A stretch of DNA of 64,000 nucleotides, taken from Bacillus sp. RO2. GTDB lineage: Bacteria > Bacillota > Bacilli > Bacillales > Bacillaceae_I. The notes below the pieces were generated by a model that did not search any database, was not told the DNA's origin, and worked only from the letters and a program-made list of their open reading frames with translations. This document shows positions 38,619 through 48,198 of this stretch, piece by piece. The translations under genes were made by a program, and so were the position numbers. The DNA lies in assembly GCF_012911845.1 (NCBI RefSeq), contig NZ_JAAXCU010000024.1, forward strand, positions 1 to 64,000, read 5' to 3'. The stretch's first letter is position 1; every line of letters begins with the position of its first letter.

Positions 38619-38827
38619 TTCAGACAATATTTTGGCAACTTCGGTCATTTTCTCTAGTATTTTTAAGGTAGTTCGGACAATTCAACTGGATGTTTGGTCA
38701 ACTTCACAGTGACGTTCGGTCACTTAAAAAATTGGTTCGGTCATTTTCCGGAAAACTTCGGTCAACTTCGCAAAATCTTCGGTCAACTTTTGAAAAACTT
38801 CGGTCAAAATCACCAAAACTTCGGACA
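38619..38827. repeat. Phased array of TTCGGTCA motifs, 21-nt period
   Basis: Ten 8-nt motifs TTCGGTCA (or one-base variants TTCGGACA, TTTGGTCA, TTCAGACA) start at 38619, 38640, 38672, 38693, 38715, 38736, 38757, 38778, 38799 and 38820. Steps are 21 nt except one of 32 and one of 22. The 13-nt interval sequences are not conserved beyond A/T-rich tendency. It lies between the facing terminators of rpmB and spoVM. No supported gene is here. Confidence 0.85.
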
Positions 38828-38892
38828 TTTGCCCAATCTGCACCCGTTCCCCACCATAACCTTCCGCATTCAAGCATACTCCATACATTTAT

Positions 38893-38920
38893 AAAAAAAG
38901 CACCCTTAACCAGGTGCTTT
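38893..38920 (-). terminator. spoVM terminator
   Basis: AAGCACC (38898-38904) with GGTGCTT (38913-38919), followed by TTTTTTT on the minus strand; the stem starts at the spoVM stop codon. Confidence 0.8.
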
Positions 38921-38999
38921 ACTCCTTTTTAAACGACCCAAGCATAGCTCGGATTATTCCTCCCAAGAACCTAGGTAGTTTGATTGTATAAAATTTCAT
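38919..38999 (-). CDS. spoVM: Stage V sporulation protein M (SpoVM)
   Basis: 26-codon gene, too short for routine gene finding. ATG at 38999 follows GGAGGAGGG. The peptide begins MKFYTIKLPRFLGG and ends AMLGSFKKE; compared with the B. subtilis protein I count four conservative changes (K10R, V16I, R24K, D26E). SpoVM is an amphipathic helix that recognises the curved outer forespore membrane and anchors SpoIVA to start coat assembly. Lies between thiN and rpmB as in B. subtilis. Good evidence that the organism forms spores. Confidence 0.96.
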   Translation of the reverse strand: MKFYTIKLPRFLGGIIRAMLGSFKKE

Positions 39000-39070
39000 T
39001 ACATTCCCTCCTCCGAACTTTTACCTTTTTATTCATTCAGGTTGCAAATTAGCGGATCGCTGGGACCGTC

Positions 39071-39727
39071 TTAGGATAATGGATGATAATCACGGCTCCT
39101 TATCACCATTAATATGCCTTCATCAAATGAAAAAGTACCACTTTCCACTTCAAGTTCATTACTAATACATAGTGTGTCCCCGAAGCGAATATGCTTTTTT
39201 TCTAATGGATATTTAAATCCCCTTAGCGTAATGCCTTTTACATCAGGGGTGATGGGCATAAATGAGATATATGGCAGAGATTTATCTTTCGTGATAGAGT
39301 ATGTACCTTCCCTATGAGCAAAAAGTTGATTTTGAATATCATGTATCTCAATAACAGCCCCTTTTTCCAGACCCTTCAATAAAAGCTGTATGTTCCCTAA
39401 GAAGTGATCCAGCCTTCCACCTGTTCCACCAAAAATTCTGATGAGAGCTGGATTTTGTTCAAGTGCCCAGTTTACTGCAAGTTCTGTATCTGTTTCATCT
39501 TTTTCGCTCGGAAAAACTTCTGCGTGTGGGAGTTGAGCTTTTATCTTAATAAGTTCTTGATTTGTAATGGAATCAAAATCCCCGAAAGCTTTGGCTGGAA
39601 TGATATTATGCTCAAGTAAATAAGCAACCCCTCTATCAACCCCCACCCAAATCACATCTTCAGCTTGCCAATCATGCAACTTGGGAATTCTGTCTGTCGG
39701 TCCCCCTGCAACAATATGTATATTCAA
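39071..39727 (-). CDS. thiN: Thiamine pyrophosphokinase
   Basis: Converts thiamine to thiamine pyrophosphate with ATP. 218 aa with catalytic-domain motifs VGVDRGVAYLLEHNI, AFGDFDSI, DETDTELAVNWAL and GGTGGRLDHFLGN, then a C-terminal thiamine-binding beta domain. Start is TTG at 39727, 7 nt after GGGGAG; no ATG fits. Confidence 0.95.
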   Translation of the reverse strand: MNIHIVAGGPTDRIPKLHDWQAEDVIWVGVDRGVAYLLEHNIIPAKAFGDFDSITNQELIKIKAQLPHAEVFPSEKDETDTELAVNWALEQNPALIRIFGGTGGRLDHFLGNIQLLLKGLEKGAVIEIHDIQNQLFAHREGTYSITKDKSLPYISFMPITPDVKGITLRGFKYPLEKKHIRFGDTLCISNELEVESGTFSFDEGILMVIRSRDYHPLS

Positions 39728-39757
39728 TTTAACTCTCCCCTTATCTTATTTAACATA

Positions 39758-39784
39758 AAAAAGCCTTCATTAACGAAGACTTTT
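39758..39784 (-). terminator. Terminator after the 61-codon gene
   Basis: Minus strand AAGTCTTC...GAAGGCTT stem followed by TTTTTT, starting at the stop codon of the small gene. Confidence 0.65.
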
Positions 39785-39969
39785 TACGTGCTGGAGGAAT
39801 CGTCATAATCGTAACGGAAACCATCCAGTTGTTTATTTTCTACACCAACTGCGGAGAATTTCTTTAGCAGCTGTTCATACATGTCAATTTCGTTATAGTC
39901 GGTGCTATTGGCCAATGCGGAATGCAACGCTTGTTCAAGTATTGCCTGGTCATCCTTCGAAATATTCAT
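39784..39969 (-). CDS. Small acidic hypothetical protein, 61 aa
   Basis: I do not recognise this gene. Support: ATG preceded by GGGAGGAA at good spacing, tight placement between rpe and thiN, and its own terminator. The product is acidic, predicted mostly helical (DDQAILEQALHSALAN, EIDMYEQLLKKF), with an Asp/Ser-rich tail and no membrane segment. Not found at this place in B. subtilis as I know it. Confidence 0.75.
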   Translation of the reverse strand: MNISKDDQAILEQALHSALANSTDYNEIDMYEQLLKKFSAVGVENKQLDGFRYDYDDSSST

Positions 39970-40021
39970 CTTAGAATTCCTCCCTCACTATTTACCAATA
40001 GCTTTCCGCACAAAAGTAAAA

Positions 40022-40675
40022 TTATGATAAGTTGCTTCTGATAGAGGAGATTGCCTGTTTGCGATCTTCCTTGTTATAAATCGCAGAGCCTGCAACCAGA
40101 ACGTTTGCACCGGCTTCTACGCAAAGCTTAGCTGTTTCAGGATTCACGCCACCATCAACCTCAATATCGATGGACAATCCTCTTTCTTCCACTAAGGATG
40201 CCACTTGCTTAATTTTAGGCAACACATCGTGAATAAAAGCCTGTCCGCCAAAACCAGGGTTGACTGTCATCAATAGCACCAAGTCCACATCATTTATAAT
40301 AGGAATAATGCTTTCTACCGGTGTAGCTGGATTGATCACCACCCCAGCTTTCACACCTTGTGATTTTATATGCTGAATGGTACGGTGAAGATGGCGGCAT
40401 GCTTCTACATGAACAGAGATGATATCTGCACCAGCTTTAGCAAAATCCGCAATATATGCATCAGGGTTCTCAATCATCAGGTGCACATCTAATGGCAACT
40501 TCGTGATGGGGCGAACTGCTTCCACGATTAAAGGGCCAATGGTGATGTTTGGCACAAAATGTCCGTCCATCACATCAATATGAATATAGTCTGCTCCTCC
40601 TTGTTCCACATCAAGAATGTCTTTTCCTAAGTTGGCAAAATCAGCACTTAGAATGGAAGGGGCGATTTTTATCAT
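40022..40675 (-). CDS. rpe: Ribulose-phosphate 3-epimerase
   Basis: Pentose phosphate enzyme that interconverts ribulose-5-P and xylulose-5-P. 217-aa TIM barrel: [46 protein letters not shown], and EVDGGVN. Starts 3 bp after rsgA. Confidence 0.96.
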   Translation of the reverse strand: MIKIAPSILSADFANLGKDILDVEQGGADYIHIDVMDGHFVPNITIGPLIVEAVRPITKLPLDVHLMIENPDAYIADFAKAGADIISVHVEACRHLHRTIQHIKSQGVKAGVVINPATPVESIIPIINDVDLVLLMTVNPGFGGQAFIHDVLPKIKQVASLVEERGLSIDIEVDGGVNPETAKLCVEAGANVLVAGSAIYNKEDRKQAISSIRSNLS

Positions 40676-40678
40676 ATT

Positions 40679-41557
40679 TTAGTACCTCGGCTTTCTGTCT
40701 TTTATTTCTTCTACAAAAGAAACGTAGTGTTTATAGCGGTAAGATGCAATTTCTTCATTTTCAACCGCTTCTTTTACTGCACATTTTGGTTCTTTTAAGT
40801 GAGTACAGCCTCGAAATTTGCAATCATGGCTTTTCTCAACAAATTCAGGAAAACAATCTTTTACATCTTCTGTTTCCATCTCAAGGAACTCTAATGAACT
40901 GAATCCTGGAGTATCCGCAACAAAACCATGGTTGATTTCCATCAGCTCCACATGCCTTGTTGTGTGTTTTCCTCGTCCTAGATGGGAGGAAATGTTATCT
41001 GTTTTCAATTCTAGTTCAGGGCGTAACACGTTTAAAAGAGATGATTTTCCAACTCCTGATTGTCCTGCAATTACGGATGTCTTATTTTTCAGGTATGGCA
41101 AAATTTCCTTAAGCTGCTCCGGTTCCTTTGTGGATGTTAACAGCACTTCATACCCTATGGAACGATAATACTCTGCGTACTTCATAAGGTTTGCATCTTC
41201 GCCCAGCAAGTCCATTTTGGAAATACAAATCAATGGACTTACTCCTTTGGATTCTATCAGCACAAGGAATCGATCCAATAAAACAGTACTGAATTCAGGC
41301 TCCATCGCGGAAAACACAAGGATTGCTTGATCGATGTTAGCGATTGGCGGCCTTACAAGCTCGTTTTTTCGAGGCAGAACGTCCATGATGTATCCTTCTT
41401 GGTCGTTCTCCGCTTGGAATACAACGGAGTCCCCAACAAGAGGGGTTATCTTATTTTTACGGAAAACCCCTCTTCCTCTGCATTGGGTAATTTCGCCATC
41501 CGCTGTCAAAACATAGTAAAAGCCGCTCAATGCTTTGACAATCTTGCCTTCTGGCAT
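40679..41557 (-). CDS. rsgA: Ribosome small-subunit GTPase RsgA (YloQ)
   Basis: Circularly permuted GTPase that checks late 30S maturation. 292 aa: N-terminal OB fold (LSGFYYVLTADG), permuted G domain with CISKMDLL (G4), GQSGVGKSSLLN (G1) and DTPGFSSLE (G3), and a C-terminal zinc site (CKFRGCTHLKEPKCAV). Follows prkC by 18 bp. Confidence 0.96.
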   Translation of the reverse strand: MPEGKIVKALSGFYYVLTADGEITQCRGRGVFRKNKITPLVGDSVVFQAENDQEGYIMDVLPRKNELVRPPIANIDQAILVFSAMEPEFSTVLLDRFLVLIESKGVSPLICISKMDLLGEDANLMKYAEYYRSIGYEVLLTSTKEPEQLKEILPYLKNKTSVIAGQSGVGKSSLLNVLRPELELKTDNISSHLGRGKHTTRHVELMEINHGFVADTPGFSSLEFLEMETEDVKDCFPEFVEKSHDCKFRGCTHLKEPKCAVKEAVENEEIASYRYKHYVSFVEEIKDRKPRY

Positions 41558-41575
41558 ACACTCACTCCTTAATAA

Positions 41576-43549
41576 TTACTCTATGTCGTCATAGTTTATG
41601 GTTTTATTTTCCACTTCTTTTCCATCTACAACAACCCGATATTTAGCCTGTTGCTTATATGCCACAGTTACCATGAAACTCGTAACTAAGTCCTCCGTAA
41701 TAATGAAGGTTTCTTTCGGTTCATCATCCATGGTGTTGTTAAGGTCCTCTAGATATAATTCAACTGTTTGCTCTGCGCCTTCTTCTTCCGGATCATATTT
41801 TACTTCAAGTGGTATATCCACTGTCTTATCACCAGGTTGTGGCCCATCAGAAACGATAAGTTTAATGGTATCCCCTTTTTTCACTTGGGATTCCGGTGCA
41901 GGATCCTGTTTAATAATATTCCCCTCAGAGACAGAATCATTATACTCACTTGTAACTTCTGGAACTAACATTAAGCTTGCAAGATGTCGTTGGGCAAACT
42001 CAATGGACGATCCTTGGTAATTATCGAGTTCTATTGGACTTGAACCCATAGAGACAATAAGTTTTACTACTGTTTCTTCCGGTACTACACTTTCCCCTGC
42101 TTCAGGTTCTTGACTGATGACCTCTCCTTCTGGTACTTCATCAGAGTGAATTTCATCTAATTCATAATCATCATAATTGGCTGCTTCAATTCTGTTGATA
42201 GCTTCATTGACAGGAAGTCCTGAGTAGTCAGCTATTTCGACCTTTTCTTTTCCTAAGCTCTGGAAAATGGTAATTGCTTTCCCTTCTTTTACTACTTCTC
42301 CTGCTTCAGGAAAGGTTCTCGTTACTTTACCTTCTTCTATGTCATCACTTGGTTCCTCTTTAGGTTCTTCTAAAACAAAACCTAAATCAATCAATTCTTT
42401 CACTGCATCGTCATACTCCTTACCTGTCACATCAGGAACCGTAACATCTTTCGGTAGAAGCATGGATGGTAAAAGGGTAAATGCAGCAACCCCGCCACCA
42501 ACAAGCAGTAAAAACAGGACTAGTAAACCAATAACCCATTTTTTCTTTTTTTTCTTTTTAGGTGGAGGTGGTTCTTCTGCCTTCTCGCTTGCAGGTTTAT
42601 TTTCTGGTGGACGAATTCTAGTTTCATCTTCATTCGTAAAATTGTTTAGGCTGCCTTTAATGATCGGAATGGCCTTTGTTGCCTCTTCATCGTCATCTGG
42701 AATGTAAAATTTAGGTTCATTCATACGGCTTGGTTCAAGCGCCGTCATAACATCTGCCTGCATTTCATCTACAGATTCATAGCGGTGAAGTGGATCTTTT
42801 GCCATTGCCTTTAATACAACATTTTCCATACTTTGAGGTAAAGTAGGGTTCCAACGCTTTGGAGATGGTGTTTGTGATTGTAAATGCTTTAGAGCAATAG
42901 AAACAGCAGATTCCCCTGAAAACGGCAATCTTCCTGTCAACAATTCAAACATAACGATACCTAATGCATAAACATCAGATTTTTTCGTTGCCAAACTTCC
43001 TCTTGCCTGTTCAGGAGATAAATAATGAACAGAACCTAAAAGAGAATTGGTCTGTGTGATGGTGGTAGAACTCAAGGCCATGGCTATGCCAAAGTCGGTC
43101 ACTTTCACGGTTCCGTAATCATCAATCAATATGTTTTGCGGTTTTATATCCCGGTGAATAATCCCGTTTTCATGGGCATGAGAAATAGCTGATGTCAGCT
43201 GGTTCATGATTTCCACTGCATTGTATTGTTCCACGGGCGCATATTGTTGAATGTATTGCTTTAAGGTTTTTCCTGAAACATGCTCCATCACGATATAATA
43301 AATGTCATCTTCTTCGCCAATATCATAAATGCTTACTATGTTCGGATGGTCTAGACTTGTTGCAGACTGTGCCTCTCTTCTAAAGCGGCGAATAAATTCT
43401 TCATCATTAGCAAAATCTAACCGTAATACTTTAACTGCGACATCACGATCCAAAATCATATCATGGGCAAGGTAAACATTCGCCATTCCACCGCCACCGA
43501 TGACTTCCATAATTTTGTAGCGATCATTTAATCTTTTACCTATTAACAC
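41576..43549 (-). CDS. prkC: Ser/Thr protein kinase PrkC with PASTA domains
   Basis: Membrane kinase that senses peptidoglycan fragments and controls germination and cell-wall physiology. 657 aa: kinase domain with Gly loop IGGGGMANVY, K40, HRDIKPQN (132-139) and DFG 152-154; a Lys-rich stretch and one TM (about 340-362); then three PASTA repeats and a further C-terminal domain outside the cell. GTG start, 5 bp after prpC, its phosphatase partner. Confidence 0.96.
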   Translation of the reverse strand: MLIGKRLNDRYKIMEVIGGGGMANVYLAHDMILDRDVAVKVLRLDFANDEEFIRRFRREAQSATSLDHPNIVSIYDIGEEDDIYYIVMEHVSGKTLKQYIQQYAPVEQYNAVEIMNQLTSAISHAHENGIIHRDIKPQNILIDDYGTVKVTDFGIAMALSSTTITQTNSLLGSVHYLSPEQARGSLATKKSDVYALGIVMFELLTGRLPFSGESAVSIALKHLQSQTPSPKRWNPTLPQSMENVVLKAMAKDPLHRYESVDEMQADVMTALEPSRMNEPKFYIPDDDEEATKAIPIIKGSLNNFTNEDETRIRPPENKPASEKAEEPPPPKKKKKKKWVIGLLVLFLLLVGGGVAAFTLLPSMLLPKDVTVPDVTGKEYDDAVKELIDLGFVLEEPKEEPSDDIEEGKVTRTFPEAGEVVKEGKAITIFQSLGKEKVEIADYSGLPVNEAINRIEAANYDDYELDEIHSDEVPEGEVISQEPEAGESVVPEETVVKLIVSMGSSPIELDNYQGSSIEFAQRHLASLMLVPEVTSEYNDSVSEGNIIKQDPAPESQVKKGDTIKLIVSDGPQPGDKTVDIPLEVKYDPEEEGAEQTVELYLEDLNNTMDDEPKETFIITEDLVTSFMVTVAYKQQAKYRVVVDGKEVENKTINYDDIE

Positions 43550-43554
43550 CTATT

Positions 43555-44304
43555 TCACCCACTCCCAGCTTCGGAGACAGATAATTCCAAGATGGCAACC
43601 GTGATATTATCTTCCCCACCGTAATGGTTGGCGCGTCTAATTAATTCCTCTGCTTTTTCAGACAAAGCATGGTTCCCGTTGTTTAAAACCTCAACTAGCT
43701 CCCGGTCTTTTACTTTGTCACTCAAACCGTCTGAACAAAGGAGAATATATCCTGGATCATCATATGTAATGGTTTTTATATCTATTTTCACTGTTTTTTC
43801 TGTCCCTAAAGCCTGTAGTATAACATTTTTTCTAGGATGATGTTCTGCATCTTCCTTCGAAATTTGCCCAGTTTTAACGAGTTCATTTACAAATGTATGA
43901 TCTTCTGTTAATTGCTTGGCATTTTCCTCTGAAACAAGATAAATTCTGCTGTCACCCACATGTGCTAAGGTCACAAAAGTATCGCCAATGATAGCAGCAA
44001 CGATTGTAGTCCCCATCCCATTGCATTCCTCATGGGCATTTGCATGGTCAAACAGTGTTTGGTTGGCTTGAAGTATGAACGTCTTCAGCCAGATTTCAGC
44101 AGGTTCAGGGGAAGAGATGTTGGTTGTCTCTTCCCACACTTCCTTGATGTGACTTACAGCTCTTTCGCTTGCCACTTCACCTGCTTGATGGCCCCCCATG
44201 CCGTCACAAACCACTGCCAGTTTTGTGCCGTCTTTATTAACAAAAATTCCCCCATTGTCTTCATTATGTGAACGAACTCTCCCTCTATCTGTTAAAAAGA
44301 CCAT
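43555..44304 (-). CDS. prpC: PP2C-type protein phosphatase PrpC
   Basis: Mn-dependent phosphatase that reverses PrkC phosphorylation. 249 aa with PP2C motifs SHNEDNGGIF, VVCDGMGGHQAGEVAS, VGDSRIYL, CSDGLSD and EDNITVAI. Starts 9 bp after rlmN; the rlmN-prpC-prkC-rsgA order is conserved. Confidence 0.96.
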   Translation of the reverse strand: MVFLTDRGRVRSHNEDNGGIFVNKDGTKLAVVCDGMGGHQAGEVASERAVSHIKEVWEETTNISSPEPAEIWLKTFILQANQTLFDHANAHEECNGMGTTIVAAIIGDTFVTLAHVGDSRIYLVSEENAKQLTEDHTFVNELVKTGQISKEDAEHHPRKNVILQALGTEKTVKIDIKTITYDDPGYILLCSDGLSDKVKDRELVEVLNNGNHALSEKAEELIRRANHYGGEDNITVAILELSVSEAGSG

Positions 44305-44313
44305 TAACCATTG

Positions 44314-45405
44314 TCACCTCGTCTCTTCTTTCCGCTCCTTCGCACGCAGTTGTCCGCATGCAGCATCGATGTCGTGACCTTGCTCACGACGAACTGTTAC
44401 ATTGACTCCAAGATTTTTCAACGTTTTTTCAAATAAATTAATTTGTTCTTTTGGCGTTCTCACATAATCACGTTCTGGAACGTAATTTACTGGAATTAAA
44501 TTGACATGACATTTCATGCCTTTTAGAAGTTGTGCCAATTCCTCGGCGTGTTCTACCTGGTCATTTACTCCACCGAACAAGCCATACTCGAAACTAACAC
44601 GACGTCCTGTTTTATTGATGTAATAACGGATTGATTCCATTAGTTCAGGTAGTTTATATGCTCTATTAATAGGCATCAGTCTTGAACGTATCTCAGTGTT
44701 TGGTGCATGCAGGGATACAGCAAAGTTGATTTGCATGTTTTCATCCGCAAATTTATAGATTTTTGGGATGATTCCACTTGTGGAAACAGTAATATGGCGT
44801 GCGCCGATATTAAGCGCTTTGTCATGGTTGATAATTTTTAGGAAGTCGAGCATCTCATCAAAGTTATCGAATGGTTCCCCAATCCCCATGATAACCACAT
44901 GACTGACACGTTCATCCATTTCATCAAGAGCTTGTTGCACCTTCACAACTTGGGCAACAATTTCTCCTGCTTCAAGGTTACGTTTTAATCCGCCAAGAGT
45001 AGAGGCACAGAATGTACAGCCAATTCGGCAACCTACCTGTGTGGTTACACAAACAGAATTTCCGTATTCATGCTTCATTAGAACTGTTTCAATGGAATAA
45101 CCATCATGCAGTTCAAATAGGAATTTCATCGTTCCATCAGAAGATGTTTGTTGAACAATTGTCTTTAATGTCGTTAGTGCATATGTCTCTTCCAGCTTTT
45201 CTCTTAAGCTTTTGGAGAGATTGGACATTTCTTCAAATGACGTCACACGCTTTTGATAGAGCCATTCAAAAATCTGTGTGGTTCTGAATTTTTTCTCTCC
45301 GATACTTAGTAACCATTCTTCCAATTCATGCAATTGTAAAGAATAGATGGACGGTTTACGCGTTGCTTCTTCTTGTTTGAGTTGTTCTTTTGTTTTATGT
45401 TCCAT
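44314..45405 (-). CDS. rlmN: Dual-specificity rRNA/tRNA methyltransferase RlmN
   Basis: Radical SAM enzyme methylating C2 of A2503 in 23S rRNA and A37 in some tRNAs. 363 aa with the cluster motif [28 protein letters not shown], and the C-terminal catalytic Cys in DIDAACGQL. Four bp after rsmB. Confidence 0.96.
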   Translation of the reverse strand: MEHKTKEQLKQEEATRKPSIYSLQLHELEEWLLSIGEKKFRTTQIFEWLYQKRVTSFEEMSNLSKSLREKLEETYALTTLKTIVQQTSSDGTMKFLFELHDGYSIETVLMKHEYGNSVCVTTQVGCRIGCTFCASTLGGLKRNLEAGEIVAQVVKVQQALDEMDERVSHVVIMGIGEPFDNFDEMLDFLKIINHDKALNIGARHITVSTSGIIPKIYKFADENMQINFAVSLHAPNTEIRSRLMPINRAYKLPELMESIRYYINKTGRRVSFEYGLFGGVNDQVEHAEELAQLLKGMKCHVNLIPVNYVPERDYVRTPKEQINLFEKTLKNLGVNVTVRREQGHDIDAACGQLRAKERKEETR

Positions 45406-45408
45406 CTT

Positions 45409-46746
45409 TTACACCTGCCTTTTTAGTCTAACAATAAAAAATCCATCCGTACCAAAATAGTGAGGCAATAGTTGGAGCATACCTTCTTTAACATAGCTGT
45501 TTACCTTTTCTGGCAGTAATTCTTTAATGTTGAAATCTATTTCGAACTCTTTGTTTTCTTCTAGAAATGCATGAACAACATCAGCATTTTCTTCTTTATC
45601 AATTGTACATGTACTATATAGCAAAGTTCCACCTTTTTTTACAAGAGGTGCCACTTCCTTTAGTATAGCCAATTGAATGGAAGCTAGTTGCTTGATATCC
45701 TGCATGGACTTCGTATATTTCAAATCGGGCTTCCTGCGGATAACTCCAAAACCTGAGCATGGTGCATCCACCAAGATCTTATCAAACTGTTCAGGTTTGA
45801 AAATTTCTTGGGCCTTTCTGCTGTCGAGTGCTTGTGCTTCAATGTTGGAAAGCTTAAGTCGTTCAGCTTGATCTTTAATCAGCTTTACCTTGTGATCGTG
45901 GAGGTCAGTTGAAATGACTTTCCCACTATCCTTTAATAATTCGGCAATATGGGTCGTTTTCCCTCCAGGAGCAGCACAGCAATCGTAAACGTAGTCGCCC
46001 TGCTCAACACCAAGAGCTCTAGCAACTAGCATGGAACTCTCGTCTTGTATGGTCATATAGCCATTTTTATAGGCATTGGAATAAGCCATATTTCCTTTTA
46101 AAGAGACAATGCTTTCTTCTGCAACTTCCCCTTTTTCTACATTGAATCCTTGTGCGGTGAGCATTTGCAACACTTCATCCACTTCTGCCTTCGCCGTATT
46201 TGCTCTTGCCGATTGGTGTGGAGGAACAAGGTTCATTTCACACATTCTTTCTGTATCATGGACGCCATATTGTTCAATCCATTTTTCCACTAACCACTTA
46301 GGATGGCTTGTTGAAATGGATATACGTTCGACATCATTTTCCATTTTCTCAAGATCAGGCACACCGTCACGCTGTATGGACCTTAACACGCCATTGACAA
46401 CAGATGCAACACCTTTATGGCCTCTTTTTTTGGCAATTTCCACCGCTTCATAAATAGCAGCACGTACAGGAACTTTGTCCAAATACAACATTTGATACAA
46501 AGTCATCTTTAGCAGGACTTTTACCCAATCCTGCAACTTTTTTTGTTTCTCAATATAAGAAGCCAAGTAATAGTCCAGGGTGATGGTCCGTTGGATGGTA
46601 CCATAGACTATCTCGGTAAATAGCCCGGCATCTTTTTTGGATAACTTACCTGAATCCAAGTAGTTGTTTAACAATAAGTTACTGTAGGCTTGCTTTTTTT
46701 CGACATTTAATAATGCCTCTAAAGCAAGTTCTCTTACATTTTTCAT
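45409..46746 (-). CDS. rsmB: 16S rRNA (cytosine-967-C5)-methyltransferase RsmB
   Basis: 445 aa: N-terminal NusB-like RNA-binding domain (about 1-140) and C-terminal Rossmann methyltransferase domain with CCAAPGGKTTHIAELL, VDAPCSGFGVIRRKPD (first catalytic Cys) and YSTCTIDKEEN (second). Start 2 nt from the fmt stop. Part of the def-fmt-rsmB-rlmN group. Confidence 0.96.
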   Translation of the reverse strand: MKNVRELALEALLNVEKKQAYSNLLLNNYLDSGKLSKKDAGLFTEIVYGTIQRTITLDYYLASYIEKQKKLQDWVKVLLKMTLYQMLYLDKVPVRAAIYEAVEIAKKRGHKGVASVVNGVLRSIQRDGVPDLEKMENDVERISISTSHPKWLVEKWIEQYGVHDTERMCEMNLVPPHQSARANTAKAEVDEVLQMLTAQGFNVEKGEVAEESIVSLKGNMAYSNAYKNGYMTIQDESSMLVARALGVEQGDYVYDCCAAPGGKTTHIAELLKDSGKVISTDLHDHKVKLIKDQAERLKLSNIEAQALDSRKAQEIFKPEQFDKILVDAPCSGFGVIRRKPDLKYTKSMQDIKQLASIQLAILKEVAPLVKKGGTLLYSTCTIDKEENADVVHAFLEENKEFEIDFNIKELLPEKVNSYVKEGMLQLLPHYFGTDGFFIVRLKRQV

Positions 46747-46747
46747 T

Positions 46748-47695
46748 TTAGTCTCCTAGCTTTGTGCCTTCTGATAAAGAAGCTCCTGCACCGTTTAAAT
46801 ATTGCGTACCAGTCATTCTCTTCTTACCAGCCAGCTGCAAATCTGTTATTTTTATCCCAGTTGAATTGCCTGTTTTGACGATGAAACCATCATCCTCGAT
46901 CCCAATGATGGTACCAGGTACAGCATCTTTGGAAGTTTGGGTTTTCTCTCCCCACCAAACTTTCATCACTTGCCCTTCCATGTTTGTATAGGCAACCGGC
47001 CATGGATGCAACCCGCGAATATGGTTATAGATTTGCTCGCCATTCTTCGCCCAGTCAATCTTCTCCTGTTCACGCTTAATGTTAGATGCAAATGTTGCTT
47101 CTTCATGGTTTTGGACTTCTGCTTGCAGTTTCCCGTCAAAAAGTTGCGGAAGGGTTTCGGAGAGTAGCTTAGATCCTGCCGCACTTAATTTATCATGCAA
47201 AGTACCGACATGATCCCGCTCTTCAATTTTTACTTCCACCTGTGTCAACATATCACCGGCATCCAATTTTTCTACCATATACATAATGGTTACACCCGTC
47301 TTTTCATGCCCCTGTATGATGGAGTAGTGAATAGGTGCACCACCTCGCAATTTTGGAAGCAAGGAAGCATGAACATTGATACAGCCATATTTCGGTGCAT
47401 CAAGCAGAGGCTTAGGTAAAATCTGCCCAAATGCTGCTGTTACAATTAAATCTGGCTCTAATGAAGTGATTTTTTCATACTCCACAGCTTCTTTAATTTT
47501 TTCTGGTTGATAAACCGGAATGTTATGTTTTTCCGCCTCAACTTTTACAGGAGGTGGTGTTAACACCTTTTTTCTGCCTTTCGGACGGTCAGGCTGGGTT
47601 ACTACTGCAATTACTTCATATCCGTCATGGATAATTTGCTGCAAGACTGGTACCGCAAAATCCGGCGTCCCCATAAACACTATTTTCTTCTTCAT
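46748..47695 (-). CDS. fmt: Methionyl-tRNA formyltransferase
   Basis: Formylates initiator Met-tRNA. 315 aa: [20 protein letters not shown], catalytic segment [20 protein letters not shown], and a C-terminal OB-like domain. I start at ATG 47695, just past the def stop; the GTG at 47704 overlaps def. Confidence 0.96.
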   Translation of the reverse strand: MKKKIVFMGTPDFAVPVLQQIIHDGYEVIAVVTQPDRPKGRKKVLTPPPVKVEAEKHNIPVYQPEKIKEAVEYEKITSLEPDLIVTAAFGQILPKPLLDAPKYGCINVHASLLPKLRGGAPIHYSIIQGHEKTGVTIMYMVEKLDAGDMLTQVEVKIEERDHVGTLHDKLSAAGSKLLSETLPQLFDGKLQAEVQNHEEATFASNIKREQEKIDWAKNGEQIYNHIRGLHPWPVAYTNMEGQVMKVWWGEKTQTSKDAVPGTIIGIEDDGFIVKTGNSTGIKITDLQLAGKKRMTGTQYLNGAGASLSEGTKLGD

Positions 47696-47700
47696 TTCTA

Positions 47701-48180
47701 TCACCCTTCTACTTCCAACTCATCTGGTTCAAAATACCTTAACACTTTAGATGTGAACAATACACCGTTTAAATGGTCAATCTCATGCTGCATAGCACGG
47801 GCAAGGAACCCTCGCGCCTCCAGCTCATACCATTTGCCTTTACGGTTCTGAGCTCGTACCTTTACATAATCTGCACGTTTCACTTCTCCATACAAATCAG
47901 GAAAGCTTAAGCAGCCTTCAGGTCCGACCTGTTCTCCTTCTTCTTCTATGATCTCAGGGTTGATCAGTTCTATCTTCCCATGTTTATCATCAATATCTAC
48001 AATAGCGATTCTTTTTGCGATACCTATCTGCGGTGCTGCCAGGCCAACCCCGTCTGCCTCGAGCATCGTATCATACATATTGTTTAGGAGTCGAATTAAT
48101 CTTTTATCAAAAAGAGTAACCGCCTCACAGTTTTGCTCCAACACTTGCGCTGGGTACTTCACAATATCTAATATAGTCAA
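47701..48180 (-). CDS. def: Peptide deformylase
   Basis: Metalloenzyme that removes the N-formyl group. 159 aa with the three motifs [17 protein letters not shown] and [12 protein letters not shown] (HExxH-like metal site). TTG start with GGAGG 8 nt upstream. Placed between priA and fmt; def-fmt pairing fits their opposed roles on formyl-Met. Confidence 0.96.
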   Translation of the reverse strand: MTILDIVKYPAQVLEQNCEAVTLFDKRLIRLLNNMYDTMLEADGVGLAAPQIGIAKRIAIVDIDDKHGKIELINPEIIEEEGEQVGPEGCLSFPDLYGEVKRADYVKVRAQNRKGKWYELEARGFLARAMQHEIDHLNGVLFTSKVLRYFEPDELEVEG

Positions 48181-48198
48181 TCTTTATTCCTCCATTTG

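Noticed and set aside
38619-38827. CRISPR array
   Set aside because: The repeat is only 8 nt with 13-nt intervals, there is no leader, and no cas genes are in the window.
38690-38932. Open frames of 66 and 80 aa with seven-residue periodicity over the TTCGGTCA array
   Set aside because: The period is a by-product of 21-nt spacing; the 22- and 32-nt steps break the frame, no RBS is seen, and composition is not protein-like.
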